Shown: positions 1 through 8,323 of the stretch, in pieces
Position numbering within the stretch: the stretch's first letter is position 1
How the letters are laid out: every line of letters begins with the position of its first letter
Assembly: GCA_965220305.1 (NCBI GenBank)
Contig: OZ244817.1
Span: forward strand, 682,001 to 746,000
Reading direction: 5' to 3'
DNA: 64,000 bases
DNA from: G965220305 sp965220305
GTDB taxonomy: Bacteria; Chloroflexota; Dehalococcoidia; Lucifugimonadales; UBA3495
Program-made: the position numbers and the translations under genes
The notes under the pieces: model-generated
Told to the model about the DNA's origin: nothing
Seen by the model: only the letters and a program-made list of their open reading frames with translations
Database searches by the model: none

Positions 1-890
1 TCAATCACATCTATGCGGCTGCTCTGCGACACCAACACCACCGTATTCTCCCAATAGGCGGCGGCGGAAACGACCCAGTCATCGGTGGAAAAAGTCCATA
101 GTTCCGAGCCGTCCACCACGTCGAAGGCATGTAGTTTGCTATCACCGGCCCCAACAAACAGCACACCCTCGGCCACCAGCGGAGACGCATAAATGGGGTC
201 CTTCAAGTCGATGCGCCAGGCCAGGTTTCCCGTGTCCTTATTCAGGGCCGCCAAGACACCAGTGCGGAAACAAAAAATCGCCAGTCCGCCGGCAACGGCA
301 GGACTTGACGCGGCGGGCACTCCTTCCCGGTGCTCCCAGGCGACGCTTCCAGTCTCCCGGTCCAACGCCAGGGCTCGTCCATCTTCAGTGCCGATGTAAA
401 CAAGATTGCCTACCACCGCAGGCGGATTGAGAGGATCACTGGGCCCGGAGAAGGTCCAGCGTAAACTGCCGGGAATGGGAGATTGCTCCGGGGAGAACCC
501 GGTATTCCCGGAAGTCCGCCCACCCTGGGCCCAGGCTTGGGAATGGGAAACGGCGCTAATATCGGTGGAAGGCTTTGGTGGGTCGATGCCCAGGTTGAAG
601 AATTCCACCAGCCACCAGAATAGCAGCGCCAGCACCAGGACCAGGGGAACGCCAATGCGTACGGACCGGCTGCGGAGGAACCTTATCTTGCTCAGGAGGC
701 GGATGCGCTCGGCGTCGCCCCGAGTAACCGTGGCCAGGGCCGAAAAGGAGGCACAGACCTGGCACCTTATGGTGCCTTCGATGGGATTGATGTGACCGCA
801 ACTGCGGCAAAGGAGTACATCCTCATCGGAGTCCTCTCCCAACTTGAACAGCTTGCCCCAAAGTGACGTCAAAATTGCTATTCCAAACAT
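1..890 (-). CDS. Membrane-anchored PQQ-like beta-propeller protein with N-terminal zinc ribbon (3' end outside window)
   Basis: Reading back from an ATG at 890, the frame stays open to the window edge (296 codons). Residues C28, C31, C43 and C46 form a CxxC...CxxC zinc ribbon. A hydrophobic helix lies at about residues 79-99. After a short linker come PQQ/WD-like propeller blades, each with a G-x-L-x-A-L/F-D-x-x-T/D-G-x-x-x-W pattern (three visible). The layout predicts a cytoplasmic zinc ribbon and an extracytoplasmic propeller. BamB-like or PQQ-enzyme-like repeats are the known relatives; no catalytic residues are visible, so a scaffold or assembly role is as likely as an enzyme. The C-terminus is missing. 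Confidence 0.8.
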   Translation of the reverse strand, partial: MFGIAILTSLWGKLFKLGEDSDEDVLLCRSCGHINPIEGTIRCQVCASFSALATVTRGDAERIRLLSKIRFLRSRSVRIGVPLVLVLALLFWWLVEFFNLGIDPPKPSTDISAVSHSQAWAQGGRTSGNTGFSPEQSPIPGSLRWTFSGPSDPLNPPAVVGNLVYIGTEDGRALALDRETGSVAWEHREGVPAASSPAVAGGLAIFCFRTGVLAALNKDTGNLAWRIDLKDPIYASPLVAEGVLFVGAGDSKLHAFDVVDGSELWTFSTDDWVVSAAAYWENTVVLVSQSSRIDVI

Positions 891-1124
891 TCCAGTTATC
901 TTCTCTTCAGGGCAATCCAGACTGGGAGGAAGGGCACTTGAGGGTCAGCGCGCAGACTGACTATCGAATTGGCTGCTTGGCGCTTAACCCGCAAATGGGG
1001 ACGATTTCTCCGTGAATGGATTTTAACCCGGCTAAACCCGGTGTCAAGGTTAGGCGCTGACGGGACACCGGTTCTAAGGGCGGGGCGTCGCGCCGTCTCG
1101 CGGGCAGTGGATACCGGCGCCTGT

Positions 1125-2534
1125 TTAATCGGAGCCGGCTTGGTCGCCATCAATCGCGTCGGTCAAAAACTGCTCAAATTCAGGGTCGTAACCTGCAAGC
1201 CAGCCCAGTTCCACCTGTTGGTCCAAGGGAACAACCGCCGGTGTGCCGGCTCCCTCCAGCTTCTCCCCGATGACCCCGTCGTCGCGTAGCCGTTGGACCT
1301 CCGCCAAGTCCAGGCCCAGCACTTGGCCCAGCACGAACTCGTTGGCCTCTCCCAGCATGGGGGCCCCTGACCTTATTTGCACCGAGTTTCCCGAGAGCCT
1401 CCAGCCGCGGCTGACGTACTCCCGGCGACCCAGGCCGGTCTCCGGCGGGTGCTCCGCCTTCTCGAAAAAGCCCCGAGACCGCAGGTGAGGATCGGCCAGA
1501 AGTTGTTTGCCGTTCAGCACCGGCCCGGCGGGAATACCCTGGGCCTGAAGCTCCCGCATCGCTTCGTAATGGGCGCGGCTGGAGGTCCACCGGGCGACGA
1601 TGGTGTCCAACTCATCCTGGCGCTGGTGGCGGGCCAGGGAATCGGCGAAGCGCGCATCGCCGGCCAACTCGGGTTGACCGATAACCCGGCAAAAGCGCTG
1701 CCACTCGGTATCGTCTCGTACTGCCAGCGTTACCCACTGGTCATCCCCGGCGCAGGGGTAGCAGCCGTGGGGGGCCATGAACGAGTGGCGGTTACCCCAG
1801 CGTTGTGTGCGCCGCCCGTTGAAAGCAAAATCCAGCAACCCCGCGCCAACAAACGTAACTCCCACCTGGTACATTGCCAGGTCAACCCACATTCCTTGCC
1901 CGGTCCGAGCCCGGTGGAATAGGGAAGCCATTACGGCGGCCTGGGCGGTCCAACTGGCCAAGAAGTCGGTATAGGAGTTGGCAATCTTGTTGGGGACTGT
2001 GCCCGCCTGGGAACGGCCCTGTTCGTCGGTGTCCAAGTATCCCATGAAGGCAGCGGTGCCGTGGGTCGGTTCCAGGGCCGTAGCCATTGCCCCAAAGTCG
2101 GACCAGGGCCCGCTGTGGCCGTAACCCGTGTTGGAGACCATGATCAGGTCTGGCTTGATGGCTTGCAGGTTGGGGTAGTCCAGGCCAAAGCGCCGCATTA
2201 CCCGGGGCGTGAAGTTTTCCAGGACAATATCGCTCACCCGCACCAAGTCTTTGAGGATGTCCAGGGCCGCTTCGGACCGCAGGTCCAGGGTGAGGCTGCG
2301 TTTGCCCCGATTCAGCGTTTGGAAGGTGCCGCCTTGTTCCCAGTAGTTCTCGCGAGGTTCGTTATTCGGATAGGGCCCGTTGAGGGTGCGGGTGGTGTCG
2401 ACGAACTGGGAGTAATGGGTGTCTATCTTGATAACCTCGGCGCCCAGGTCCGCCAGGTAGGCCCCGCAGTAGGGCATGGCGAAGACCCGGCTCAGGTCCA
2501 CCACTCGGATTCCCGATAATGGCAAGCTGGTCAT
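1125..2534 (-). CDS. CaiB/BaiF family III CoA-transferase
   Basis: 469 aa, slightly longer than the ~400 aa usual for formyl-CoA:oxalate or carnitine CoA-transferases. The N-terminus has the family pattern GIRVVDLSRVFAMPYCG, then GAEVIKI and NRGKRSLTLDL. The putative catalytic aspartate is D190 in the segment NSYTDFLASWTAQAA, followed by RTGQGMWVDLAM. The reaction would be transfer of CoA between carboxylic acids in the cytosol; the substrate cannot be told. It lies downstream of a second CoA-transferase and a hydratase on the same strand (46 bp gap), so all three are probably one transcript for activation and breakdown of an organic acid. Confidence 0.9.
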   Translation of the reverse strand: MTSLPLSGIRVVDLSRVFAMPYCGAYLADLGAEVIKIDTHYSQFVDTTRTLNGPYPNNEPRENYWEQGGTFQTLNRGKRSLTLDLRSEAALDILKDLVRVSDIVLENFTPRVMRRFGLDYPNLQAIKPDLIMVSNTGYGHSGPWSDFGAMATALEPTHGTAAFMGYLDTDEQGRSQAGTVPNKIANSYTDFLASWTAQAAVMASLFHRARTGQGMWVDLAMYQVGVTFVGAGLLDFAFNGRRTQRWGNRHSFMAPHGCYPCAGDDQWVTLAVRDDTEWQRFCRVIGQPELAGDARFADSLARHQRQDELDTIVARWTSSRAHYEAMRELQAQGIPAGPVLNGKQLLADPHLRSRGFFEKAEHPPETGLGRREYVSRGWRLSGNSVQIRSGAPMLGEANEFVLGQVLGLDLAEVQRLRDDGVIGEKLEGAGTPAVVPLDQQVELGWLAGYDPEFEQFLTDAIDGDQAGSD

Positions 2535-2580
2535 CGCTGAGTTCCTTCGCGGCGTTCCAACGGCATCGGTTGAGACACCT

Positions 2581-3771
2581 CTAAATCACTCCTGACGCGC
2601 GCAGTTGGACCAGTTCTTGGTCGCTGAAACCCAATTCCCCACCCAAAATCTCGCCGTTGTGCTGGCCCAACGTCGGGGCCGGACGGCGTATCTCGAAGGG
2701 CATGTTACTGAGGTTCGGCCCCATGCCGGGGTATTCGGCCTTCCCCGCCACGGGATGCTCGACCTCGACGAAGAATTCTCTGGCCCGAAGGTGAGGGCAG
2801 TCGAAAAGGTCTCCGGCGTCCTGGGCCATGCCGAACACCAGGCGGCGTTCTCCAGACGCCTGAAACAGGGGCTTGCGGTCCCATTCGGACAACCCCTCTT
2901 CCAGGAGGGCCTTCAGTTCCTCGCCATGTTCAATGCGACCGGACCCGGTGGCAAATCGAGAGTCGCTCAACCCGGGCGTGCCTATCAGGTCGGCCACCAC
3001 CGACCAGGGTTGGGAACCCTGCACCGAGGGAATAACGTAGCCGTCGCGGGCGGGCATAAGTTCCTCAAAACCGGAACCCCTGACCGGCCGGCGGCCTTTG
3101 ATTGCCCCGGAAAAGTTGTAGTAGGGTACCGCCTGTACCAGGTGGGTCGCCAGGCATTCCATCAAGGATACCTCGACCTGCTGGCCCACTCCGGTGGTCA
3201 AACGTTGGAACAGGGCGACCAGGGTGGCCGTTGCCGCGTTGGCTCCGCCCACGTAATGGGACTGCTCCAAAGCGTTGCGTAACGGCTCCCGGTCCGAGTC
3301 CCCGGAGTGGTACATCAACCCGCTCATGGCGAAAGCGACAATGTCAGTGGCCTCAAAGTCCCGGTAGTGTCCCGACCGCCCGAAGGAGGTGATGGACGTG
3401 GCAACCAGGCCGGCGTTGGACTCTTTTAACGACGGGTAATCCAGCCCAAGGGCGACGGACTTGTCCGGCGGAAAGTTTTCCACCACCACATCGGCTTGAC
3501 CAATCAGCTTCGCCAGAATCCCCGTGCCCATCTTGCCTTCGATGTCCAGGGTAATGGACCGCTTATTGGTGTTCAGGTACAGAAAGGAAACGCATTTCTC
3601 CAGATGGGGAATGTCGTCGATGAAGGGGCCGAAGCGGCGCTGCTCGTCGCCTTGGGGTGGCTCAACCTTCACTACATCGGCGCCGTAATCGGCCAGCAAC
3701 TTGGCACAAAATGGGCCCGATACGTGCCCACCCAACTCCAACACCCGAATTCCCTCCAGAAGTCCGGGCAT
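2581..3771 (-). CDS. CaiB/BaiF family III CoA-transferase lacking the usual catalytic Asp
   Basis: 396 aa with clear family landmarks: GIRVLELGGHVSGPFCAK, ADVVKVEPP, NTNKRSITLD, TTGVGQQVEVSLME. The segment that normally reads Y-A-D-x-x-A-G reads SHYVGGANAA here, so the expected aspartate (near residue 175) is Gly. The first codon overlaps the stop of the hydratase gene (TAATG), which indicates translational coupling. Either it uses another residue, or it is the non-catalytic partner of the neighbouring transferase. Confidence 0.88.
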   Translation of the reverse strand: MPGLLEGIRVLELGGHVSGPFCAKLLADYGADVVKVEPPQGDEQRRFGPFIDDIPHLEKCVSFLYLNTNKRSITLDIEGKMGTGILAKLIGQADVVVENFPPDKSVALGLDYPSLKESNAGLVATSITSFGRSGHYRDFEATDIVAFAMSGLMYHSGDSDREPLRNALEQSHYVGGANAATATLVALFQRLTTGVGQQVEVSLMECLATHLVQAVPYYNFSGAIKGRRPVRGSGFEELMPARDGYVIPSVQGSQPWSVVADLIGTPGLSDSRFATGSGRIEHGEELKALLEEGLSEWDRKPLFQASGERRLVFGMAQDAGDLFDCPHLRAREFFVEVEHPVAGKAEYPGMGPNLSNMPFEIRRPAPTLGQHNGEILGGELGFSDQELVQLRASGVI

Positions 3772-4841
3772 TACCAGGTCTCCTCCTCCCAGATCAAGGG
3801 CAGAGACTGGCCCCGCTTGGGCAACAACACCGTGGCATTGCCGGAAGCGGTCTGTTCCCCACGGCTGTTCCGCAGCCCGACGACGCAGTCCACCATGCCG
3901 AAGCCGTCCTGTTCTCTTTTGCCCGTAACCGTACCGAAGGCTGTCAACACGTCGCCGGGGAAGTCCATGCCGCGATGCTGGACATAGAAGCGTTTAAACC
4001 AGCCTTCCTCTCCGGCAAAGTCAATAGCCAACTGGCCCAGATATTGGTTCTTCAGTGAGCCGTTGACCACCACGTTGGGCAATCCCTGGTGCAACTGGGC
4101 GAAAGGCAGGTCCCAGTGGATGCGGGCATAATTGCCGTTGGCGGCGGCCCAGCGCACCAAATGGGTGGTGGTGATGGGGCCCTTGATCACCGCCGGAAGA
4201 TCCTGCCCCTCGACAATGTCCTCGAAGTAGCGCTGTCCCTGCGCCGTGGCTTCGGGTTTGGGGACGATCATTTCCGGCTCCGGGGGAGCTACCGGCACTG
4301 TCTGAAGTTGGTCGGCCACCTGGACCGACCGGCCTTCCTGCTGGCCCGAGGACAGCGCGCGGTGGATGCTAACTCGCTTGGCGACGCTGATGGCCTGACC
4401 GTGCTGGTTGGTCTGGGTCTCCTGTCGGACGATGAATACCAGGGGCCCGGAGCGGCCCTGTTTCTCGAAAATATCCAGAATGCGGAACTGGCGGGTGACC
4501 CAGGTGTCCACGTACGCCGGTCGAAGGAATTGCCAGTCGCTGCCCCCATTGAGGCCGTAGCTGTTGAAGGGCAGGGGCACCTGGAAGTGGGACTCCTGGC
4601 CTGCGCCGAAGTAACCTATGGGGGGTGTGATGTCCTTCCAGGTTGCCAAGGGCGGACACAGCAGTCCGGCGAAGCGGCTCTTCCTGGCGTATTCCGGGTC
4701 AACGAAGAGGAGATTGGGGTCTTCGATGGCGTCGGCCACGTCGCTGGCCATCTCGGCGCTGATGGGAAAACGGTTGCGCTCCGGGGGCGTTTCCTGTCCG
4801 ATCAACCGCCTCACTTCGTCAGTTATCAGGCTGTCCGGCAT
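3771..4841 (-). CDS. MaoC/FAS1-like dehydratase domain protein (double hotdog enoyl-CoA hydratase-like)
   Basis: 356 aa. The N-terminal half resembles the FAS1-like dehydratase domain (FVDPEYARKSRFAGLLCPP, SDWQFLRPAYVDTW) and the C-terminal half a MaoC hotdog (FEDIVEGQDLP, ATGNY-like AANGNYARIHWD, LPNVVVNGSLKNQYL). The D/H-type hydratase dyad appears in the segment ARIHWDLPFA. The expected reaction is reversible hydration of an enoyl-CoA. It is the first gene of a three-gene block with two CoA-transferases and overlaps the next by one base (TAATG). Divergently oriented to the CinA-like gene with 266 bp between. Confidence 0.85.
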   Translation of the reverse strand: MPDSLITDEVRRLIGQETPPERNRFPISAEMASDVADAIEDPNLLFVDPEYARKSRFAGLLCPPLATWKDITPPIGYFGAGQESHFQVPLPFNSYGLNGGSDWQFLRPAYVDTWVTRQFRILDIFEKQGRSGPLVFIVRQETQTNQHGQAISVAKRVSIHRALSSGQQEGRSVQVADQLQTVPVAPPEPEMIVPKPEATAQGQRYFEDIVEGQDLPAVIKGPITTTHLVRWAAANGNYARIHWDLPFAQLHQGLPNVVVNGSLKNQYLGQLAIDFAGEEGWFKRFYVQHRGMDFPGDVLTAFGTVTGKREQDGFGMVDCVVGLRNSRGEQTASGNATVLLPKRGQSLPLIWEEETW

Positions 4842-5034
4842 TCAGTTGTTCCTCCAATGAGTTGGCTGGCTCCAAGGGTACGCAGTTGAACCCGGTCTGG
4901 CTCGGGTTTGACCATCCCATTATGCCTGAAAAGGGCCGGTATGTGGTAGCCGGGGCGCGCCCCGCCGAAATGAAGCCCTACCCTGGCCGTGGCATTTGGT
5001 TGGCGGCGGACGCGATGCCCCCAGCACACCGCAG

Positions 5035-5063
5035 TTCGACGACACAGCGATGGGTGTTACAAT
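5035..5063 (+). promoter_or_regulatory. Probable sigma70-type promoter of the CinA-like gene
   Basis: TTCGAC at 5035-5040 and TACAAT at 5058-5063 are separated by exactly 17 bp, 45 bp before the start codon at 5108. A good ribosome-binding site (CCAGGAGGA) precedes the start. Prediction from sequence only. Confidence 0.5.
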
Positions 5064-5107
5064 AGCGCCTGGCAACCCCTAGCCTATCATTTTTCCAGGA
5101 GGACAAG

Positions 5108-5596
5108 ATGCCGGACTTGACCCCTATGGCGGCGTCGGTGGGTGAACTTTTAAAGCAGCGGCAGCAGACCTTGGGAGTGTCTGAATCTTCGGGCGGGGGC
5201 CTGATTTCAGCGACGCTGGTGGCGGTGCCCGGGGCGTCGGCCTACTACGTGGGCGGCATAGTCTCCTACACCCGCATTGCCCAGCGGGGCCTATTGCGGG
5301 TGCCCGACCACGCTATGGTTGACATGCGGGCCAGCACCGAATGGTATGCGATGTTGAACGCCCGCTACGTGCGGGAAGTTCTGGGGACGACCTGGGCCTT
5401 GAGCGAGACCGGGGCCAGTGGACCCACGGGCAACCGCTACGGCGACTCGGCGGGCCACGCCTGCATCGCGGTAAGCGGCCCGGTGGAGCGCGCCATAACG
5501 GTGGAAACCGGCGACGCCGACCGGGAAGCCAATATGTGGGTGTTCGCCCGGCACGCCTTGGACCTGCTGGAGCAGTGCGTTAGGGAGGCCAGCTAG
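5108..5596 (+). CDS. CinA C-terminal-domain family protein (nicotinamide-nucleotide amidase-like, PncC type)
   Basis: 162 aa, the length of a stand-alone CinA C-terminal domain. Motifs are SVSESSGGGLISATLVAVPGAS-like (usually AESCTGG), YYVGGIVSYT, and ALSETGASGPTGNRYGD. The family deamidates NMN to nicotinate mononucleotide in pyridine-nucleotide recycling. The usual catalytic serine sits in the ESSGGG segment. In several Chloroflexota this subfamily is standalone and may have another substrate. Well-placed ribosome-binding site 8 bp upstream. Confidence 0.85.
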   Translation: MPDLTPMAASVGELLKQRQQTLGVSESSGGGLISATLVAVPGASAYYVGGIVSYTRIAQRGLLRVPDHAMVDMRASTEWYAMLNARYVREVLGTTWALSETGASGPTGNRYGDSAGHACIAVSGPVERAITVETGDADREANMWVFARHALDLLEQCVREAS

Positions 5597-5645
5597 CACT
5601 ACCCCGGCGCTGAACAGGCGACGAAGGGGACCAATTCGGCAAGCG

Positions 5646-6608
5646 TCAACCCAAGTGGGGGACAACCTGCTGGGTGAACTGGTGCAATTGGGCCATCTGG
5701 TCCGGTGAAGCGAAGCGCACGATGAAGTAGTTTGCGCCCGCCTCTTTGTATTTCAGGATAGTCTCTACGCACTGTTCCGCGGGCCCGAACTGGCACAGCA
5801 GTAGCTTGTTCATTACATCGTAGGGGCGGTCGTAATAGCTCTGCATGAACTGGTCGCCCTCTCGGACGGCCTCTTCATGCCGGTTCAAGTTGACTGATAT
5901 GTAAAGGCACCGGGTCATGGCAGCGGAGTCGCGGCCAATCCGCTGGGAGTGCTCCTCCACCTGGGCCCAACATTCTCGGAAGGTATCGGGACTGGGCACG
6001 TTGGTAATCCAGGCATCCCCCAGCTCCGCCACCCTCCGAAGCCCCCGCTGCACCAGGTTGCTGGACACCCAAATGGGGACCGTGGGTTGTATTGGCTTGG
6101 GCTCCAGGGCCACTCCGTCCAGGGGGTAGAACCCGCCCTCGCTGGTGACTTCTTCCTGGGACCACAGGGCCCGGAGCAACCCCAGCCCTTCCTCCAGCCG
6201 CGGCGCCCGCTCCCTGATGGGTACTCCCACCGCGTTGAATTCGTGGACAAACATGGGATGGTCCCCCCGCCCCACGCCGACCCCCAACACCGTCCGCCCA
6301 TTGGAGATGTTGTCGATGGTCGCGATGGAGTGGGCCAGGTGTACCGGGTGTCGCAGGGCGGTCAGCATCACCGCCGTGCCAATCTTGACCCGGCTGGTGC
6401 GCGCCGCCAGGGCCGCCATAGTCGTCAGCGGCTCCAAACGGGGTTTGGACGTAATACTGTCCCCCACCCAAACCGAGTCGTACCCCATGCGCTCGGCGCT
6501 CTCCGCGATTTGCCAATTCTGCTCTACCCGGGGAGGGCCGCCGTGGGTGTAGACCAGCACGCCCCGGGTAGGCAGGAGGACGCCAAAGTTATTCGTTGCA
6601 TCTGCCAT
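5646..6608 (-). CDS. LLM-class F420/flavin-dependent oxidoreductase
   Basis: 320 aa, normal for the luciferase-like monooxygenase/F420-reductase fold. Seen: AERMGYDSVWVGDSI, EPLTTMAALAARTSRVKIGTAVML, RHPVHLAHSIATIDNISNGR, GVGVGRGDHPM, and the late segment AELGDAWITNVPSPD. Such enzymes use reduced FMN or F420H2 to oxidise or reduce small organics. It lies between a CinA-like gene (convergent) and the amidohydrolase, with the same orientation as the latter. Whether FMN or F420 is used cannot be read from sequence. Confidence 0.88.
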   Translation of the reverse strand: MADATNNFGVLLPTRGVLVYTHGGPPRVEQNWQIAESAERMGYDSVWVGDSITSKPRLEPLTTMAALAARTSRVKIGTAVMLTALRHPVHLAHSIATIDNISNGRTVLGVGVGRGDHPMFVHEFNAVGVPIRERAPRLEEGLGLLRALWSQEEVTSEGGFYPLDGVALEPKPIQPTVPIWVSSNLVQRGLRRVAELGDAWITNVPSPDTFRECWAQVEEHSQRIGRDSAAMTRCLYISVNLNRHEEAVREGDQFMQSYYDRPYDVMNKLLLCQFGPAEQCVETILKYKEAGANYFIVRFASPDQMAQLHQFTQQVVPHLG

Positions 6609-6765
6609 ACTGCATTCCTCGCGACTTGGGGATGGAGACCGCGCCTTCGGGTAACCGTTTCTGGATGCGATTTAGCTCGTCGGAGAGCGCCCGGCGGAGG
6701 ATGATTCCAACGTCCAGAAGAAGCCGGGCCAAGTGAAGGATGGGCCTACCGGCGACAAGAACTCT

Positions 6766-8154
6766 TCAGACAATCGGCCAGCGGCTGGGGTAGGAAATTC
6801 CGGTCCGCTCCAACAGGCCTTCTCCCAGTCCCTGGACTTTCTGGATAAGCTGCCACTCGTCAACGAATAGCGGTTGGTGCGCCTCTACCACCACCCGTCC
6901 GTCAACTATCACAGTGTGGACGCTTCTGCCGTCGGCGTTGTAGACCAGGTTGTTAACCGGGTTGAAGATGGTCCTCCATTCGGGCCGTTTCGTATCGAAC
7001 AACACCAGGTCAGCCTTTTTGCCAACTTCGATGGAGCCTATATCCTCTCCCAACCCCAGCGCCCTGGCATTATGTATAGTCGCCATCTCCAAGGCTGTCT
7101 CCGAGGGGATAGCTTTGACATCGCGGCGCGCATCCTTGTACAGCACCGCCGCCAAATACATTGAGCGCATGGTTTCCAGCAGGTTGGAGTTGTTCCCCGC
7201 GTCGGTGCCCAACCCGACAGTAACTCCCTGGGCCAGCATCTCGGGCAGCAACCCGGTATGGGTCATTCCTGCGCCGCCCTTGACGGCGGCGGTAGGACAC
7301 ATCACCGCCCTGGTCTGGGTGCGCGCCAGGACCGGCACTTCAGTATCGTCAATGCCCAGGCAGTGAGCCAACAGGAGATTGGGGCCCAGGACGCCCAGTT
7401 CCTCCAGGTATTGGGTGGGCCTCTGGCCGTATTGACTTACGCAGGCTTCAACAAACTGGGCGCTGTTGGTGTAGTGCAGGGTCAGGCCAGTACGGTATGC
7501 ATCGGCCAACCGCTTGGCGGCCAGGAGCAGTTCGGGGCTGGAAAAGGCGGGAGAGAAGGGCATGGCCCAGGCGCGGACTCGATCATCCAATTGGTGGTCA
7601 TAGGTCTGAATAACCCGTTCCATCTCGGCCACGGCGTCATCGGTGCTGGACAAGGGGACATTGATGGTGTTGGGAAGGTCGGCCACGTGCTTCCCCACGA
7701 TAATGCGGCAACCGGACTCGGAGTAGGCTTGCATACAGGCATCGAGAAACTTGGTGCTACCCGGATCGAGGAAGCAGGTCGTCCCGTACTTCAGCAGCTC
7801 GGTGATGGCCAGCAGGGAAGTATAGTATTCCTCCTCCTCGTTCATCGCCCCTTGAAGTCGGAAAACGTTGGGCAGATACTCCGGCCCCAGGTCGTCGGGG
7901 AAGATACCCCGGGTGGCGTGGGCGTAGCTGACGTGCATGTGGCCGTTGATGAAGCCGGGTGTAACCACCATCTCGCTGGCGTCAATCACCCGGTCGGCGG
8001 CCACGTCGTCCAACTCCACCGCCTTGCCTACCCGGGTAATCCGCTGGCCCTCCACCAGGACACTGCCGTCCCGAATAATCCGGCGCTGCGGGTCCAGGGA
8101 AACCAGGTACTTGGCATTGTGAATCTTCAGAGTCCCGTTGGGCACTGCTGTCAC
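6766..8154 (-). CDS. Metal-dependent amidohydrolase (TRZ/ATZ / cytosine-deaminase-like)
   Basis: 462 aa. The HxH metal motif is in VVTPGFINGHMHVSYAHATRG, a further metal His in LLLAHCLGIDD, and the Asp in VTVGLGTDAGNNSN. The C-terminal part has the composite-domain signature IEVGKKADLVLFD. Family members hydrolyse amino or chloro groups on heterocycles (S-adenosylhomocysteine/MTA deaminase, chlorohydrolases). It is followed by a monooxygenase and preceded by an acyl-CoA ligase on the same strand. Substrate unknown. Confidence 0.88.
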   Translation of the reverse strand: MTAVPNGTLKIHNAKYLVSLDPQRRIIRDGSVLVEGQRITRVGKAVELDDVAADRVIDASEMVVTPGFINGHMHVSYAHATRGIFPDDLGPEYLPNVFRLQGAMNEEEEYYTSLLAITELLKYGTTCFLDPGSTKFLDACMQAYSESGCRIIVGKHVADLPNTINVPLSSTDDAVAEMERVIQTYDHQLDDRVRAWAMPFSPAFSSPELLLAAKRLADAYRTGLTLHYTNSAQFVEACVSQYGQRPTQYLEELGVLGPNLLLAHCLGIDDTEVPVLARTQTRAVMCPTAAVKGGAGMTHTGLLPEMLAQGVTVGLGTDAGNNSNLLETMRSMYLAAVLYKDARRDVKAIPSETALEMATIHNARALGLGEDIGSIEVGKKADLVLFDTKRPEWRTIFNPVNNLVYNADGRSVHTVIVDGRVVVEAHQPLFVDEWQLIQKVQGLGEGLLERTGISYPSRWPIV

Positions 8155-8323
8155 GCTCCCGGTCTAAGCCTGTCGAAGTACTCCCGGAGAATTGCTTTCT
8201 TTGCCCCTTGGTCCCTGCTTCCGCCCTGTGTCGCGGAGAGTCTCGACCGCCAACCTATCGGAAAATGGGTGGGGCAATTTGCGCGATTGCGCTGCATTGG
8301 AGGCGCGATTGTCGCTGACATCT

